A stretch of 64,000 nucleotides of DNA from Kitasatospora xanthocidica. Its GTDB lineage: Bacteria; Actinomycetota; Actinomycetes; Streptomycetales; Streptomycetaceae. A program made the position numbers and the translations under genes. A model generated the notes under the pieces. The model was not told where the DNA came from. It made no database searches and was given only the letters and a program-made list of their open reading frames with translations. Positions 35,419 through 46,923 of the stretch are shown in pieces (within the stretch, counting starts at the first letter, position 1; every line of letters starts with the position of its first letter). The stretch spans positions 266,971 through 330,970 of the forward strand of contig NZ_BNBY01000005.1 in NCBI RefSeq assembly GCF_014656195.1, given 5' to 3'.

Positions 35419-37074
35419 GTGACCCCCGCAGACCTTTCCCAGGCAATCCAGGCCGCAGTGAGCTCCGCCGTCGAGGCGGGCGAGCTGGCCGTCGCCGTGC
35501 CCGAGCACGTGACGGTCGAACGGCCCAAGAACAGGGACCACGGCGACTACGCGACCAACGTGGCCCTCCAGCTCGCCAAGGCGGCCGGCAAGCCGCCGCG
35601 AGCCGTTGCCGAACTGCTGGCCGAGCGCCTGCGAGGGATCACCGGCGTCGCCAAGGTCGACATCGCCGGTCCGGGCTTCCTGAACATCACCCTGGACACC
35701 GCCACCGCCGGTGCGCTCGCCCGCACCGTCGTCGAGGCGGGCGAGGCCTACGGCCGCAACGACGCCCTCAAGGGCCTGAAGATCAACCTGGAGTTCGTCT
35801 CCGCCAACCCGACCGGCCCGATCCACATCGGCGGCGTCCGCTGGGCCGCCGTCGGCGACTCGATGGCGCGCGTGCTGCGGGCCTCCGGTGCCGACGTCAC
35901 CACCGAGTACTACCTCAACGACGCCGGCGTGCAGATCAGCAAGTTCGCCGCCTCGCTCCAGGCCGCCGCGAACGGCCGCGAGGTGCCCGAGGGCGGCTAC
36001 GTCGGCGAGTACATCGTCGACATCGCCAAGGCGCTCACCGACGCGATCCCGGGCGTGCTCGACCTGCCCGAGGCCGAGCAGCTGGAGGTCTTCCGCACCG
36101 AGGGCCTCAAGCTCATGGTGGCCGAGATCAAGCGCTCGATGGACGAGTTCGGCACCCACTTCGACGTGTGGTTCTCGGAGAAGACGCTGCACGACTCGGG
36201 CGCCGTCGAGAAGGCCATCGAGCGGCTGCGCGAGCAGGGCCACGTCTTCGAGCAGGACGGTGCCGTCTTCCTGCGCACCACCGACTTCGGCGACGACAAG
36301 GACCGCGTCCTGATCAAGGCCGACGGCGACAAGACCTACTTCGCCGCCGACGCCGCGTACTACCTGTCCAAGCGGGACCGCGGCGCCGAGGTCGCGCTCT
36401 ACATGCTGGGCGCCGACCACCACGGGTACGTCAACCGCCTCAAGGCCATCTCGGCCTGCGCGGGCGACGACATGGACCACAACATCGAGGTGAAGATCGG
36501 CCAGTTCGTGAAGATGCTTCGCGACGGCGAAGAGGTCCGCATGTCCAAGCGCGCGGGCAACATCATCACGATCGACGACGTCGTCGAGTGGATCGGCGTG
36601 GACGCGGCCCGCTACACCCTGGCGCGCTCCTCCACGGACTCGACGATCACGCTGGACATCAACGTCCTCACCAGCCAGACCAACGAGAACCGGGTCTTCT
36701 ACGTCCAGTACGCGCACGCCCGGATGTCCTCGCTGCGGCGCAAGGCCGCGGACATGGGCATCACGCGCGCGGCGGACTACAAACCCGAGCTGCTGAGCAC
36801 GGAGTGGGAGAACGAGCTGCTGGGCAAGCTCGCCGAGTTCCCCGGCGTGCTCGCCGAGGCCGGCCAGTTCCGCCAGCCGCACCGGGTCGCCGTGTACCTG
36901 GAGGGCCTGGCCGCCGCGTACCACCGCTTCTGGGACAACTGCCCGGTCCTGCCCAAGGGCGACGACGAGGTCACGGACCTCACGCACGCCCGCCTCTGGC
37001 TGGTCGAGGCGACGCGCACCGTGCTCGCCAACGGCCTCACGCTCCTGGGCGTGACGGCGCCCGAGCGGATGTAA
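35419..37074 (+). CDS. argS: Arginyl-tRNA synthetase
   Basis: This class I synthetase charges tRNA-Arg with arginine. The 551 residues are full length. They hold the N-terminal tRNA-binding domain (about 1-110), the HIGH-type motif PTGPIHIGG, the KMSKS-type motif RMSKRAG, and the helical anticodon domain ending in the typical terminal Met (ERM). The frame opens at 35224, but the GTG at 35419 lies 7 bases after a TACGCT -10 hexamer (35406-35411), which suggests leaderless translation. A tRNA-Arg gene lies 0.8 kb upstream on the other strand. Confidence 0.96.
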   Translation: MTPADLSQAIQAAVSSAVEAGELAVAVPEHVTVERPKNRDHGDYATNVALQLAKAAGKPPRAVAELLAERLRGITGVAKVDIAGPGFLNITLDTATAGALARTVVEAGEAYGRNDALKGLKINLEFVSANPTGPIHIGGVRWAAVGDSMARVLRASGADVTTEYYLNDAGVQISKFAASLQAAANGREVPEGGYVGEYIVDIAKALTDAIPGVLDLPEAEQLEVFRTEGLKLMVAEIKRSMDEFGTHFDVWFSEKTLHDSGAVEKAIERLREQGHVFEQDGAVFLRTTDFGDDKDRVLIKADGDKTYFAADAAYYLSKRDRGAEVALYMLGADHHGYVNRLKAISACAGDDMDHNIEVKIGQFVKMLRDGEEVRMSKRAGNIITIDDVVEWIGVDAARYTLARSSTDSTITLDINVLTSQTNENRVFYVQYAHARMSSLRRKAADMGITRAADYKPELLSTEWENELLGKLAEFPGVLAEAGQFRQPHRVAVYLEGLAAAYHRFWDNCPVLPKGDDEVTDLTHARLWLVEATRTVLANGLTLLGVTAPERM

Positions 37075-37096
37075 GCACCACCCCCAAGCGCACAGC

Positions 37097-37137
37097 GGGG
37101 GCGGCTGACGGTCAACGAGGACCGTCGCCGCCCCTCG
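37097..37137 (+). terminator. Hairpin between argS and lysA
   Basis: GGGGCGGC-GACGGT and ACCGTC-GCCGCCCC pair with small bulges in the argS-lysA gap, which suggests at least partial termination before lysA. Confidence 0.6.
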
Positions 37138-37167
37138 CCATAGGTCAAGGAAGAAGTTCAGAGAGAC

Positions 37168-38559
37168 ATGAGTCGCTCCGCACACCCCGCTGGCCCCCGC
37201 CACGGTGACGTCCTGCCCGAGGGCCACTACCAGGCCCCGCCGACCGACCTGAACGCGCTCGACCCCAAGGTCTGGTCGTGCACCGTCACCCGCGACGCCG
37301 AGGGCGTGGCCACGGTCGGCGGGATCGACGTCAAGCGGCTGGCCGCCGAGTTCGGCACCCCGGCCTACGTGCTGGACGAGGACGACTTCCGCGGCCGGGC
37401 GCGCGCCTGGCGGGACGCCTTCGGCGCCGACGCGGACGTCTACTACGCCGGAAAGGCGTTCCTCTCCAAGGCGGTCGTGCGCTGGCTGCACGAGGAGGGC
37501 CTCAACCTCGACGTGTGCAGCCCGGGCGAGCTGGCGGTGGCGCTGGCCGCCGGGATGCCGCCGGAGCGGATCGCGCTGCACGGCAACAACAAGTCGGTGG
37601 ACGAGCTCGAGCACGCGGTGAAGACCGGCGTCGGGCACATCGTGGTCGACTCGTTCGAGGAGATCGAGCGGCTCGCCGGGATCGCCGCCCGCCAGGGCGT
37701 GCGCCAGCAGGTGCTGATCCGGGTCACCGTCGGCGTCGAGGCGCACACCCACGAGTTCATCGCCACCGCGCACGAGGACCAGAAGTTCGGCCTCTCGCTC
37801 ACCGGGGGTACGGCCGCCGAGGCGGTGCGCCGGGTGCTCGCGCGGGACAGCCTGGAACTGCGCGGCATCCACTCGCACATCGGCTCGCAGATCTTCGACA
37901 CGGCGGGCTTCGAGGTGGCCGCCCGCCGGGTGGTCGGCCTGCTGGCGCTGATCCGTGACGAGCACGGCGTCCAGCTGCCCGAGATCGACCTCGGCGGCGG
38001 CCTCGGCATCGCGTACACCAGCGAGGACGACCCGCGCGAGCCGGCCGAGATCGCGGCCGCGCTGGCCGACATCGTCCGCCGCGAGTGCGCCGCCGCGAAC
38101 CTGGACGCGCCCCGGCTGAGCGTGGAGCCGGGCCGCGCGATCGTCGGCCCGACGGCGTTCACGCTGTACGAGGTCGGCACCGTCAAGCCGCTGGAGGGCC
38201 TGCGCACCTACGTCAGCGTGGACGGCGGCATGTCCGACAACATCCGCACCGCGCTGTACGACGCCGAGTACTCGGTGGCCCTGGTGTCGCGCACCAGCGA
38301 CGCCGAGCCGATGCTGGTCAGGGTGGTCGGCAAGCACTGCGAGTCCGGCGACATCGTCGTCCGGGACGCCTTCCTGCCGGCCGACCTGGCCCCCGGCGAC
38401 CTGGTCGCGGTGCCCGCCACCGGCGCCTACTGCCGCTCGATGGCGAGCAACTACAACCACGCCCTCAGGCCCCCCGTGGTCGCCGTCAAGGACGGTGCGG
38501 CGCGGGTGATCGTCCGGCGCGAGACGGAGGAGGATCTCCTGCGTCTGGATATCGGATGA
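37168..38559 (+). CDS. lysA: Diaminopimelate decarboxylase
   Basis: LysA converts meso-diaminopimelate to lysine, the last step of the pathway, with PLP. The 463 residues form the alanine-racemase-like barrel, with PLP Lys96 in [10 protein letters not shown] and HSHIGSQ. The second domain has [17 protein letters not shown] and the substrate-binding region [12 protein letters not shown]. The ATG at 37168 follows AGAGAGA. It starts a run of aspartate-family genes (lysA, hom, thrC, thrB). Confidence 0.97.
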   Translation: MSRSAHPAGPRHGDVLPEGHYQAPPTDLNALDPKVWSCTVTRDAEGVATVGGIDVKRLAAEFGTPAYVLDEDDFRGRARAWRDAFGADADVYYAGKAFLSKAVVRWLHEEGLNLDVCSPGELAVALAAGMPPERIALHGNNKSVDELEHAVKTGVGHIVVDSFEEIERLAGIAARQGVRQQVLIRVTVGVEAHTHEFIATAHEDQKFGLSLTGGTAAEAVRRVLARDSLELRGIHSHIGSQIFDTAGFEVAARRVVGLLALIRDEHGVQLPEIDLGGGLGIAYTSEDDPREPAEIAAALADIVRRECAAANLDAPRLSVEPGRAIVGPTAFTLYEVGTVKPLEGLRTYVSVDGGMSDNIRTALYDAEYSVALVSRTSDAEPMLVRVVGKHCESGDIVVRDAFLPADLAPGDLVAVPATGAYCRSMASNYNHALRPPVVAVKDGAARVIVRRETEEDLLRLDIG

Positions 38560-38696
38560 CGAAATCCTTGTCTCAGATCATGGAACGACCGTAGATCCGT
38601 GCGGAAAGTCCCGGAGACTGGTACGGACCGAAGTTCCCGGCGGTGCAGGAAAACCGCCGGAAATACCGAAGCACGATGAATGCAGAGCGGAGTCGG

Positions 38697-39989
38697 ATGA
38701 TGCGTACGCGCCCGCTGAAGGTGGCGTTGCTGGGTTGTGGTGTGGTGGGCTCCGAGGTGGCGCGCATCATGACGACGACGGCCGACGACCTCGCCGCTCG
38801 CATCGGTGCCCCGGTGGAGCTGGCCGGGATCGCGGTCCGGCGGGCCGGGCGGGTGCGCCCGGGCGTACCCGAGCACCTGATCACCACCGATGCCGAGGCC
38901 CTGGTCACCCGGGGCGACATCGACGTGGTGGTCGAGGTCGTGGGCGGCATCGAGCCGTCCAAATCCCTGCTCCTGGCCGCCTTCGAGAAGGGCGCCTCGG
39001 TGGTCAGCGCCAACAAGGCGCTGCTCGCCCAGGACGGCACCGAGCTGCACGCGGCGGCCGCCCGGGCCGGGGTGGACCTGTACTACGAGGCCGCGGTGGC
39101 GGGCGCGATCCCGCTGCTGCGCCCGCTGCGCGAGTCCCTCGCGGGCGACAAGGTCAACCGGGTGCTGGGCATCGTCAACGGCACCACCAACTTCATCCTC
39201 GACAAGATGGACACCACCGGCGCCGGCTACTCGGAGGCGCTGGAGGAGGCCACCGCGCTGGGCTACGCCGAGGCGGACCCGACCGCCGACGTCGAGGGCT
39301 TCGACGCCGCCGCCAAGGCCGCGATCCTGGCCGGCATCGCCTTCCACACCGAGGTCACCGCGGCGGACGTCTACCGCGAGGGCATCACCGAGGTGACGGC
39401 GGCCGACATCGCCTCCGCCAAGGAGATGGGCTGCGTGGTCAAGCTGCTCGCGATCTGCGAGCGGGCGGCCGACGGCGAGTCCGTCACCGCCCGGGTCCAC
39501 CCGGCGATGATCCCGCTCTCGCACCCGCTGGCCTCGGTCAGGGAGGCGTACAACGCGGTGTTCGTCGAGGCCGAGGCGGCCGGCCGGCTGATGTTCTACG
39601 GTCCCGGCGCGGGCGGCTCGCCGACCGCCTCCGCGGTCCTCGGCGACCTGGTCGCGGTCTGCCGCAACAAGCTGGCCGGCGCCACCGGTCCCGGTGACTC
39701 GGTGTACACCCAGCTGCCCGCCAAGCCGATGGACGAGGTGGTCACCCGCTACCACGTCAGCCTGGACGTGGACGACCGCGCGGGTGTGCTCGCCCAGGTG
39801 GCGTCCGTCTTCGCCGAGCACGGCGTCTCCATCGACACCGTGCGCCAGCAGGGCCGCGACGGCGACGCCTCGCTCGTCGTGGTCACCCACCGTGCCACCG
39901 ACGCCGCGCTGTCGGCGACGGTCGACAAGCTCCGCGCGCTGGACAGCGTGCGGGACGTGGCCAGCATCATGCGGGTCGAAGGGGAATAA
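38697..39989 (+). CDS. hom: Homoserine dehydrogenase
   Basis: Hom reduces aspartate semialdehyde to homoserine, the branch point to threonine and methionine. The 430 residues contain the NAD(P) fold (LLGCGVVGSEV), the catalytic region with NGTTNFILDKM and YAEADPTADVEG, and a C-terminal ACT domain (about 350-430, SLDVDDRAGVLAQVASVFAEHG) for threonine feedback. The frame opens at 38643; I chose the ATG at 38697 because GCGGAG lies just before it, and the ATG at 38700 is equally possible. It is followed by thrC after 9 bases. Confidence 0.96.
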   Translation: MMRTRPLKVALLGCGVVGSEVARIMTTTADDLAARIGAPVELAGIAVRRAGRVRPGVPEHLITTDAEALVTRGDIDVVVEVVGGIEPSKSLLLAAFEKGASVVSANKALLAQDGTELHAAAARAGVDLYYEAAVAGAIPLLRPLRESLAGDKVNRVLGIVNGTTNFILDKMDTTGAGYSEALEEATALGYAEADPTADVEGFDAAAKAAILAGIAFHTEVTAADVYREGITEVTAADIASAKEMGCVVKLLAICERAADGESVTARVHPAMIPLSHPLASVREAYNAVFVEAEAAGRLMFYGPGAGGSPTASAVLGDLVAVCRNKLAGATGPGDSVYTQLPAKPMDEVVTRYHVSLDVDDRAGVLAQVASVFAEHGVSIDTVRQQGRDGDASLVVVTHRATDAALSATVDKLRALDSVRDVASIMRVEGE

Positions 39990-39998
39990 GGAACAGCC

Positions 39999-41099
39999 AT
40001 GAACGCCGTTGCCGAGAACGTCGTCCGAGGCGCGCACACCCACCAGTGGCGCGGCCTGATCGAGGAGTACCGGGACCGCCTGCCGGTCACCGCGGCCACC
40101 CCGGTGGTCACCCTGCTGGAGGGCGGCACGCCCCTGGTCCCCGCCCAGGTGCTCTCCGAGCGCACGGGCTGCGAGGTCTACCTCAAGGTCGAGGGCGCCA
40201 ACCCGACCGGCTCCTTCAAGGACCGCGGGATGACGATGGCCATCTCCAAGGCCAAGGAGGAGGGCGCGCAGGCGGTCATCTGCGCGTCCACCGGCAACAC
40301 CTCGGCCTCCGCCGCCGCGTACGCGGTGCGGGCCGGGATGGTCTCCGCGGTGCTCGTCCCGCAGGGCAAGATCGCCCTCGGCAAGATGGGCCAGGCGCTG
40401 GTGCACGGCGCGAAGATCCTGCAGGTCGACGGGAACTTCGACGACTGCCTCACCCTTGCGCGTGAACTGTCCGAGAAGTATCCGGTGGCCCTGGTCAACT
40501 CCGTGAACCCGGTGCGGATCGAGGGCCAGAAGACCGCGGCCTTCGAGATCGTCGACATGCTCGGCGACGCCCCGGACATCCACGTCCTGCCGGTCGGCAA
40601 CGCGGGCAACATCACCGCGTACTGGAAGGGCTACCGCGAGTATGCCGCGGACGGCCTGGCGTCGCGCACGCCGCGGATGTGGGGCTTCCAGGCCGCCGGA
40701 TCGGCCCCGATCGTGGACGGCGCCCCGGTGCTCAAGCCGCAGACCATCGCCACCGCGATCCGGATCGGCAACCCGGCCTCCTGGGACTTCGCGCTCGCCG
40801 CGCGGGACGAGTCCGGCGGCCTCATCGACAAGGTGACGGACCGTCAGATCCTGTCCGCCTACCGGCTGTTGGCCGCGCAGGAGGGCGTCTTCGTGGAGCC
40901 CGCCTCGGCGGCCTCGGTGGCCGGTCTGCTGGCCAAGGCGGAGGCCGGTCTGGTCGACCCGGGCCAGCGGATCGTCTGCACCGTGACCGGCAACGGCCTC
41001 AAGGACCCGGACTGGGCGGTGGCCGGCGCGCCGCAGCCGCAGATCGTCCCGGTCGACCCGGAGACCGCGGCCCGCAGCCTCGGCCTGCTCGACCGGTAA
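39999..41099 (+). CDS. thrC: Threonine synthase
   Basis: ThrC converts O-phosphohomoserine to threonine with PLP. The 366 residues have PLP Lys74 in [10 protein letters not shown], the phosphate loop [13 protein letters not shown] and [11 protein letters not shown] near the end. This is the shorter actinobacterial form. AAGGA lies before the ATG at 39999. It is cotranscribed with hom; a perfect 13-bp hairpin follows, so thrB probably has its own promoter. Confidence 0.96.
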   Translation: MNAVAENVVRGAHTHQWRGLIEEYRDRLPVTAATPVVTLLEGGTPLVPAQVLSERTGCEVYLKVEGANPTGSFKDRGMTMAISKAKEEGAQAVICASTGNTSASAAAYAVRAGMVSAVLVPQGKIALGKMGQALVHGAKILQVDGNFDDCLTLARELSEKYPVALVNSVNPVRIEGQKTAAFEIVDMLGDAPDIHVLPVGNAGNITAYWKGYREYAADGLASRTPRMWGFQAAGSAPIVDGAPVLKPQTIATAIRIGNPASWDFALAARDESGGLIDKVTDRQILSAYRLLAAQEGVFVEPASAASVAGLLAKAEAGLVDPGQRIVCTVTGNGLKDPDWAVAGAPQPQIVPVDPETAARSLGLLDR

Positions 41100-41115
41100 C
41101 GGGGTCTGACACTTC

Positions 41116-41147
41116 GACGGGTCGACCCTTTCGGGGGTCGACCCGTC
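41116..41147 (+). terminator. Terminator after thrC
   Basis: GACGGGTCGACCC (41116-41128) pairs perfectly with 41135-41147 around TTTCGG. Confidence 0.8.
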
Positions 41148-41159
41148 AAAGTTCTCCGC

Positions 41160-41175
41160 TGACACTTTTGTGTCA
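41160..41175. promoter_or_regulatory. Palindrome upstream of thrB
   Basis: TGACAC and GTGTCA flank TTTT, a perfect 6+6 bp inverted repeat in the thrC-thrB gap; it is an operator candidate. Confidence 0.4.
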
Positions 41176-41463
41176 ATTCCGCTGCGCATTCCGATCCGAT
41201 TTCGCCCCTCTCTTTGACTGAGAGTGGTGTGTATTCCGGCCAGAACCGGCAACACACCAGACCGGGGACCCACGGGGTGTACCGCTTGGGAACCTCTCTT
41301 CGATACTCTGGGTTCGGCCGTGTGGCACATGCCCCGGGCCCGGTACCGTCCGGGCCGCGCCGACGACTGTGACCGCCCGCCCCCGTGGGGCCGCGGCCCT
41401 TTCCCCACCCTCGCACCGACGACGCGCTCCGCGCCGCCCGATTTCCCCAGGAGAGTCCACCGC

Positions 41464-42402
41464 ATGGCCGGTCCCGCGTTCCGTGCCGCCGCCGTCCGGG
41501 TCCGGGTTCCCGCGACCAGTGCCAACCTCGGCCCGGGCTTCGACGCCTTCGGGCTCGCGCTGGGCCTGTACGACGACGTCGTCGTCCGGGTCGCCGACTC
41601 CGGCCTCTCCGTCGACATCGCGGGCGAGGGCGCCGAGACGCTGCCGCGCGACGAGCGCCACCTGCTGATCCGCTCGATGCGCGCCGCCTTCGACCGGCTC
41701 GGCGGCCAGCCGCGCGGCCTCGAAGTGGTCTGCGCCAACCGGATACCGCACGGCCGGGGCCTCGGTTCCTCCTCCGCCGCCATCTGCGCCGGCATCGTGG
41801 CCGCCCGCGCCGTCACCATCGGCGGTCCGTCCGCGCTGGACGACGACGCGCTGCTGGCCCTCGCCTCCGAGCTGGAGGGCCACCCGGACAACGTCGCGGC
41901 CTGCCTGCGCGGCAACTTCACCATCGCCTGGACCGACGAGGAGTCGGCCAAGGCGATCGCCCTGGAGCCCTCCGAGCAGGTCGTCCCGGTGGTGTTCGTC
42001 CCGGCCGGCGCGGTGCTCACGGAGACCGCCCGCGGCCTGCTGCCGAAGACCGTCCCGCTGGCCGACGCCGCCGTCAACGCCGGCCGTTCCGCGCTGCTGG
42101 TGGAGGCCCTGACCAGGCGTCCCGAGCTGCTCCTCGCCGCCACCGAGGACCGCCTGCACCAGGACTACCGCTCCTCCGCCATGCCGGACAGCGCCGCCCT
42201 GGTCGGCGCGCTGCGCGCGGAGGGCGTCCCCGCGGTCATCTCCGGGGCCGGCCCGACCGTCCTGGCCCTCACCGACGAGGCGGGCGCGGACAAGGTGCTC
42301 TCCTTCGCCGGGCACCACGGCCACGGCGGCGACCCGGCGTTCGCCGCGCACCGGCTGGACGTCGACCGCGCCGGGGCCGTCGTGCTCCCGCTGGACGTCT
42401 GA
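41464..42402 (+). CDS. thrB: Homoserine kinase
   Basis: ThrB phosphorylates homoserine to O-phosphohomoserine for ThrC. The 312-residue GHMP kinase has VRVPATSANLGPGFDAFGLAL at its N-terminus. The ATP loop is IPHGRGLGSSSAA, and the C-terminal motif is VISGAGPTVLAL. The frame opens at 41224, but the ATG at 41464 follows AGGAGAG and starts a normal N-terminus. A hairpin terminator follows. Confidence 0.96.
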   Translation: MAGPAFRAAAVRVRVPATSANLGPGFDAFGLALGLYDDVVVRVADSGLSVDIAGEGAETLPRDERHLLIRSMRAAFDRLGGQPRGLEVVCANRIPHGRGLGSSSAAICAGIVAARAVTIGGPSALDDDALLALASELEGHPDNVAACLRGNFTIAWTDEESAKAIALEPSEQVVPVVFVPAGAVLTETARGLLPKTVPLADAAVNAGRSALLVEALTRRPELLLAATEDRLHQDYRSSAMPDSAALVGALRAEGVPAVISGAGPTVLALTDEAGADKVLSFAGHHGHGGDPAFAAHRLDVDRAGAVVLPLDV

Positions 42403-43004
42403 CCAGGCCGTTCGGGCCGCCCGTCCGGCGCCCGGCACCGGCTCCGCGCCGAGCCGGGCCGGCCGGACACGATTGGCAAGCGCAAGGCTGGGGAATGTCT
42501 GAGGGGGTCGGTAGTGTTAACCTCATTGCTGCACCAGGTGCCCTCCGGGGCTCGGTGCGCCGCGTCCCGATCCCAGCGCTCCACTGCCGTGGAGCCCCGG
42601 CGATGCACGGGGCGACGATTCTCCGGGAGCCCACCGCAGCGCGTACGCAGCCTGCCTGCGCGACATGCGGCCGCATCCCGAAGCCGTGACGGCACCTGAC
42701 TCCCACCCGCGGCCTCCTACCTGAGGCCAGGACGGGCTGAGCGCGGGCCACCGTCACGCGACGGGGGCCCGGGATTCGCAGGGAGCGTGGGGGTTACGCC
42801 CTCAGGGGAGGTCGACACACGACCGGCCCACGCGCCACTCAGCACCACCGTGCTTCACGCACCGCACCTCGCAGCTCTCCCTCGACAGGCTCCCGCCATT
42901 CGAGGGATCACCGCCTCGGACCGACGCAGTCGAGCGTTGGTCAGGACAGCACAACCGGTCGCCGAGCCAGACAGGCCGACGTCCGCTCCAGGGAAGGACC
43001 CTTA
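42403..43004 (+). other. Long leader region upstream of rho
   Basis: These 602 bases hold the thrB terminator (42423-42468), a promoter-like site with TAGTGT (42512-42517), and then nearly 490 bases before the rho start. That leader is C-rich with several short stems and no convincing ORF. Long rho leaders are used for autoregulation in other bacteria; the same is likely here. Confidence 0.5.
42423..42468 (+). terminator. Terminator after thrB
   Basis: GTCCGGC (42423-42429) pairs with GCCGGAC (42462-42468), and the stem continues inward (CCCGGC with GCCGGG). Confidence 0.65.
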
Positions 43005-45110
<2,106 letters not shown>

Positions 45111-45132
45111 CCGTAGCCGGACGGCTGTCGAA

Positions 45133-45174
45133 GCACGGAACCCCGGATCGCGCGAGCGGTCCGGGGTTCCGTGC
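45133..45174 (+). terminator. Terminator after rho
   Basis: A perfect 15-bp stem (45133-45147 with 45160-45174) and a 12-base loop lie 22 bases after the rho stop. Confidence 0.75.
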
Positions 45175-45250
45175 GTCCGTGCCCGGGTTGTTCCAGAGTT
45201 GGGACAACTTGGGGGCTTTGGATCATGTTGTCCGATTTACTCTGGACCGT

Positions 45251-46375
45251 ATGGCCGAGCACAAGAGGGTCCCGAGTCGCCGCCGCAAAGTCCTGCGGAC
45301 GGCCGCCTGCGCGTTCGTCGCGCTCGTCGTCCTCGGCGCCGGCGCGGCCGTCTACGCGTACGTGCGGCTCAACGGCAACATCAAGAGCGTCGACATCGAC
45401 GGCCGCCTCGGCGACGCCAGGCCGCCCGCCGCCACCGACGGCTCCTTCAACGTCCTGGTGCTGGGCTCCGACTCGCGCAACGGCGAGAACGGCGACCTGG
45501 CCGGCGGGAACACCGGCGACACCGCCCGCTCGGACACCGCGATGGTGCTGCACGTCAACCAGGACCACTCGCGCGCCCAGATCGTCTCGATACCGCGCGA
45601 CACCCTGGTCGCCCGCCCCGACTGCACCGACGCGAGCGGCAGGACCGTGCCCGGCGCCAAGCGCGCGATGTACAACAGCGCCTTCGAGAGCGGCGGCGCG
45701 GCCTGCGCGGTCAAGACCACCGAGCAGCTCACCGGGCTGCGGATGGACCACTACCTGCAGATCGACTTCGCCGGCTTCGCCCGGGTCGTGGACGCGATAG
45801 GCGGGGCCACCGTGACCACCACGGTGGCCATCCACGACAAGGACAGCGGGCTCGACCTGGCGGCCGGGGAGCACCACCTGGACGGGAAGCAGGCGCTGGC
45901 CTTCGTCCGCACCCGGCACGGCGTCGGCGACGGCAGCGACCTCGGCCGGATCGAGCTGCAGAAGCAGATGGTGAAGTCGCTGCTGCGGCAGGCCGGCGGG
46001 GCCGGGCTGTTCACCGACCCGGTCAAGCTGTGGTCGATCGGTGACACCGTGACCAAGAGCATCACCACCGACTCCGCGCTCGGCTCGGTGAACTCCCTGG
46101 TGGGGCTGGTGCAGGAGCTCAAGGGGATCGGGCCGGACCAGCTGGACATGGTCACCCTGCCGGTGGAGGCCGCCCCCGGCGACCCGAACCGGGTGGTCGA
46201 GCAGCAGCCGCAGGCCGACCAGCTCTGGGCGGCGCTCAAGGCGGACCAGGAGGTCCCGCGGGCCGTCGTCTCCGCGCAGCCCGAGAACCCCGCCCAGGCG
46301 GCCCCCACGGCCTCCCCGACGGCCCCCGCGCGGTCCGCAGGGAAGCCGAGCGCGAAGGCCACCGCCGCGCGCTGA
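45251..46375 (+). CDS. LytR-CpsA-Psr (LCP) family ligase
   Basis: LCP enzymes attach anionic polymers or glycans from lipid carriers to peptidoglycan outside the membrane. The 374 residues have a basic cytoplasmic start, one membrane helix (about 18-38) and the LCP domain (about 70-320). Landmarks are VLVLGSDSRNG, RSDTAMVLHV, IVSIPRDT and FVRTRHGVGDGSDLGRIELQ. An Ala/Pro-rich tail follows. The frame is open far upstream inside rho; the ATG at 45251 is preceded by TTTACT (45236-45241), suggesting a leaderless mRNA. Confidence 0.92.
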   Translation: MAEHKRVPSRRRKVLRTAACAFVALVVLGAGAAVYAYVRLNGNIKSVDIDGRLGDARPPAATDGSFNVLVLGSDSRNGENGDLAGGNTGDTARSDTAMVLHVNQDHSRAQIVSIPRDTLVARPDCTDASGRTVPGAKRAMYNSAFESGGAACAVKTTEQLTGLRMDHYLQIDFAGFARVVDAIGGATVTTTVAIHDKDSGLDLAAGEHHLDGKQALAFVRTRHGVGDGSDLGRIELQKQMVKSLLRQAGGAGLFTDPVKLWSIGDTVTKSITTDSALGSVNSLVGLVQELKGIGPDQLDMVTLPVEAAPGDPNRVVEQQPQADQLWAALKADQEVPRAVVSAQPENPAQAAPTASPTAPARSAGKPSAKATAAR

Positions 46376-46511
46376 GCGGCCCGGAATATCCCGGAACGCG
46401 CCCCGGTTTGGGAAGATGCGGCCGGTCCTGGCAGACTGGTACGTCGGTCCCGGTTCACGTGCGGCGCCCCAGCCGCCGACCCGGTGCCCTCCCGAAACCT
46501 AGGAGAACCCC

Positions 46512-46733
46512 TTGAAGCCCAACGTTCACCCCGAGTACGTGGTCACCCGCGTGACCTGCACCTGCGGTGCCGAGTTCACCACCCGCTCGACCGAGACCAG
46601 TGGCGAGATCCGCGCCGAGGTCTGCTCGCAGTGCCACCCGTTCTACACCGGCAAGCAGAAGATCCTCGACACCGGTGGCCGCGTGGCCCGCTTCGAGGCC
46701 CGCTTCGGCAAGCAGCACAGCGCGAAGGCCTAG
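46512..46733 (+). CDS. rpmE: Ribosomal protein L31, zinc-binding type
   Basis: L31 is a 50S protein at the subunit interface. The 73 residues keep the zinc ligands Cys16, Cys18, Cys38 and Cys41 (CTC and CSQC), so this is the C+ form that is replaced under zinc limitation by a C- paralogue elsewhere. The start is TTG at 46512, supported by AGGAGAA and by the conserved MKPNVHPEY opening. A strong hairpin separates it from prfA. Confidence 0.95.
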   Translation: MKPNVHPEYVVTRVTCTCGAEFTTRSTETSGEIRAEVCSQCHPFYTGKQKILDTGGRVARFEARFGKQHSAKA

Positions 46734-46742
46734 CGCTCCCTC

Positions 46743-46798
46743 GGCGCCGGCTCCCGGTGCCCCCGTACTCGTTGTCGGGGGCGCCGGGGACCGGCGCC
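46743..46798 (+). terminator. Terminator after rpmE
   Basis: Two 22-base arms (46743-46764 and 46777-46798) pair with few mismatches. The DNA after it (46800-46915) is strongly C-rich and G-poor up to the prfA start. Confidence 0.7.
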
Positions 46799-46923
46799 GT
46801 TCGCGTCCCCCCGCGCGATCCGAGCTCCACGCTCCCGAGCCTCACGCTCCGAGCCCCACGCGTTCCGCACCTCCGCGTTCCGCGCCCCGCACGATCCGAA
46901 CCCCCCGGGAAGAAGGCCACCCC

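Larger units (their letters stand above)
41100..41463. other. Gap between thrC and thrB
   Basis: These 364 bases hold the thrC terminator, a palindrome TGACAC-TTTT-GTGTCA (41160-41175) and AT-richer DNA (41180-41240). A likely thrB promoter region includes TTGACT near 41214 and GATACT near 41301, and the thrB ribosome site AGGAGAG closes the gap. I see no gene. Confidence 0.5.

Noticed and set aside
34954..42143. Very long antisense frames opposite argS, lysA, hom, thrC and thrB
   Set aside because: All lie antisense to conserved enzymes and have no recognisable domain or ribosome site.
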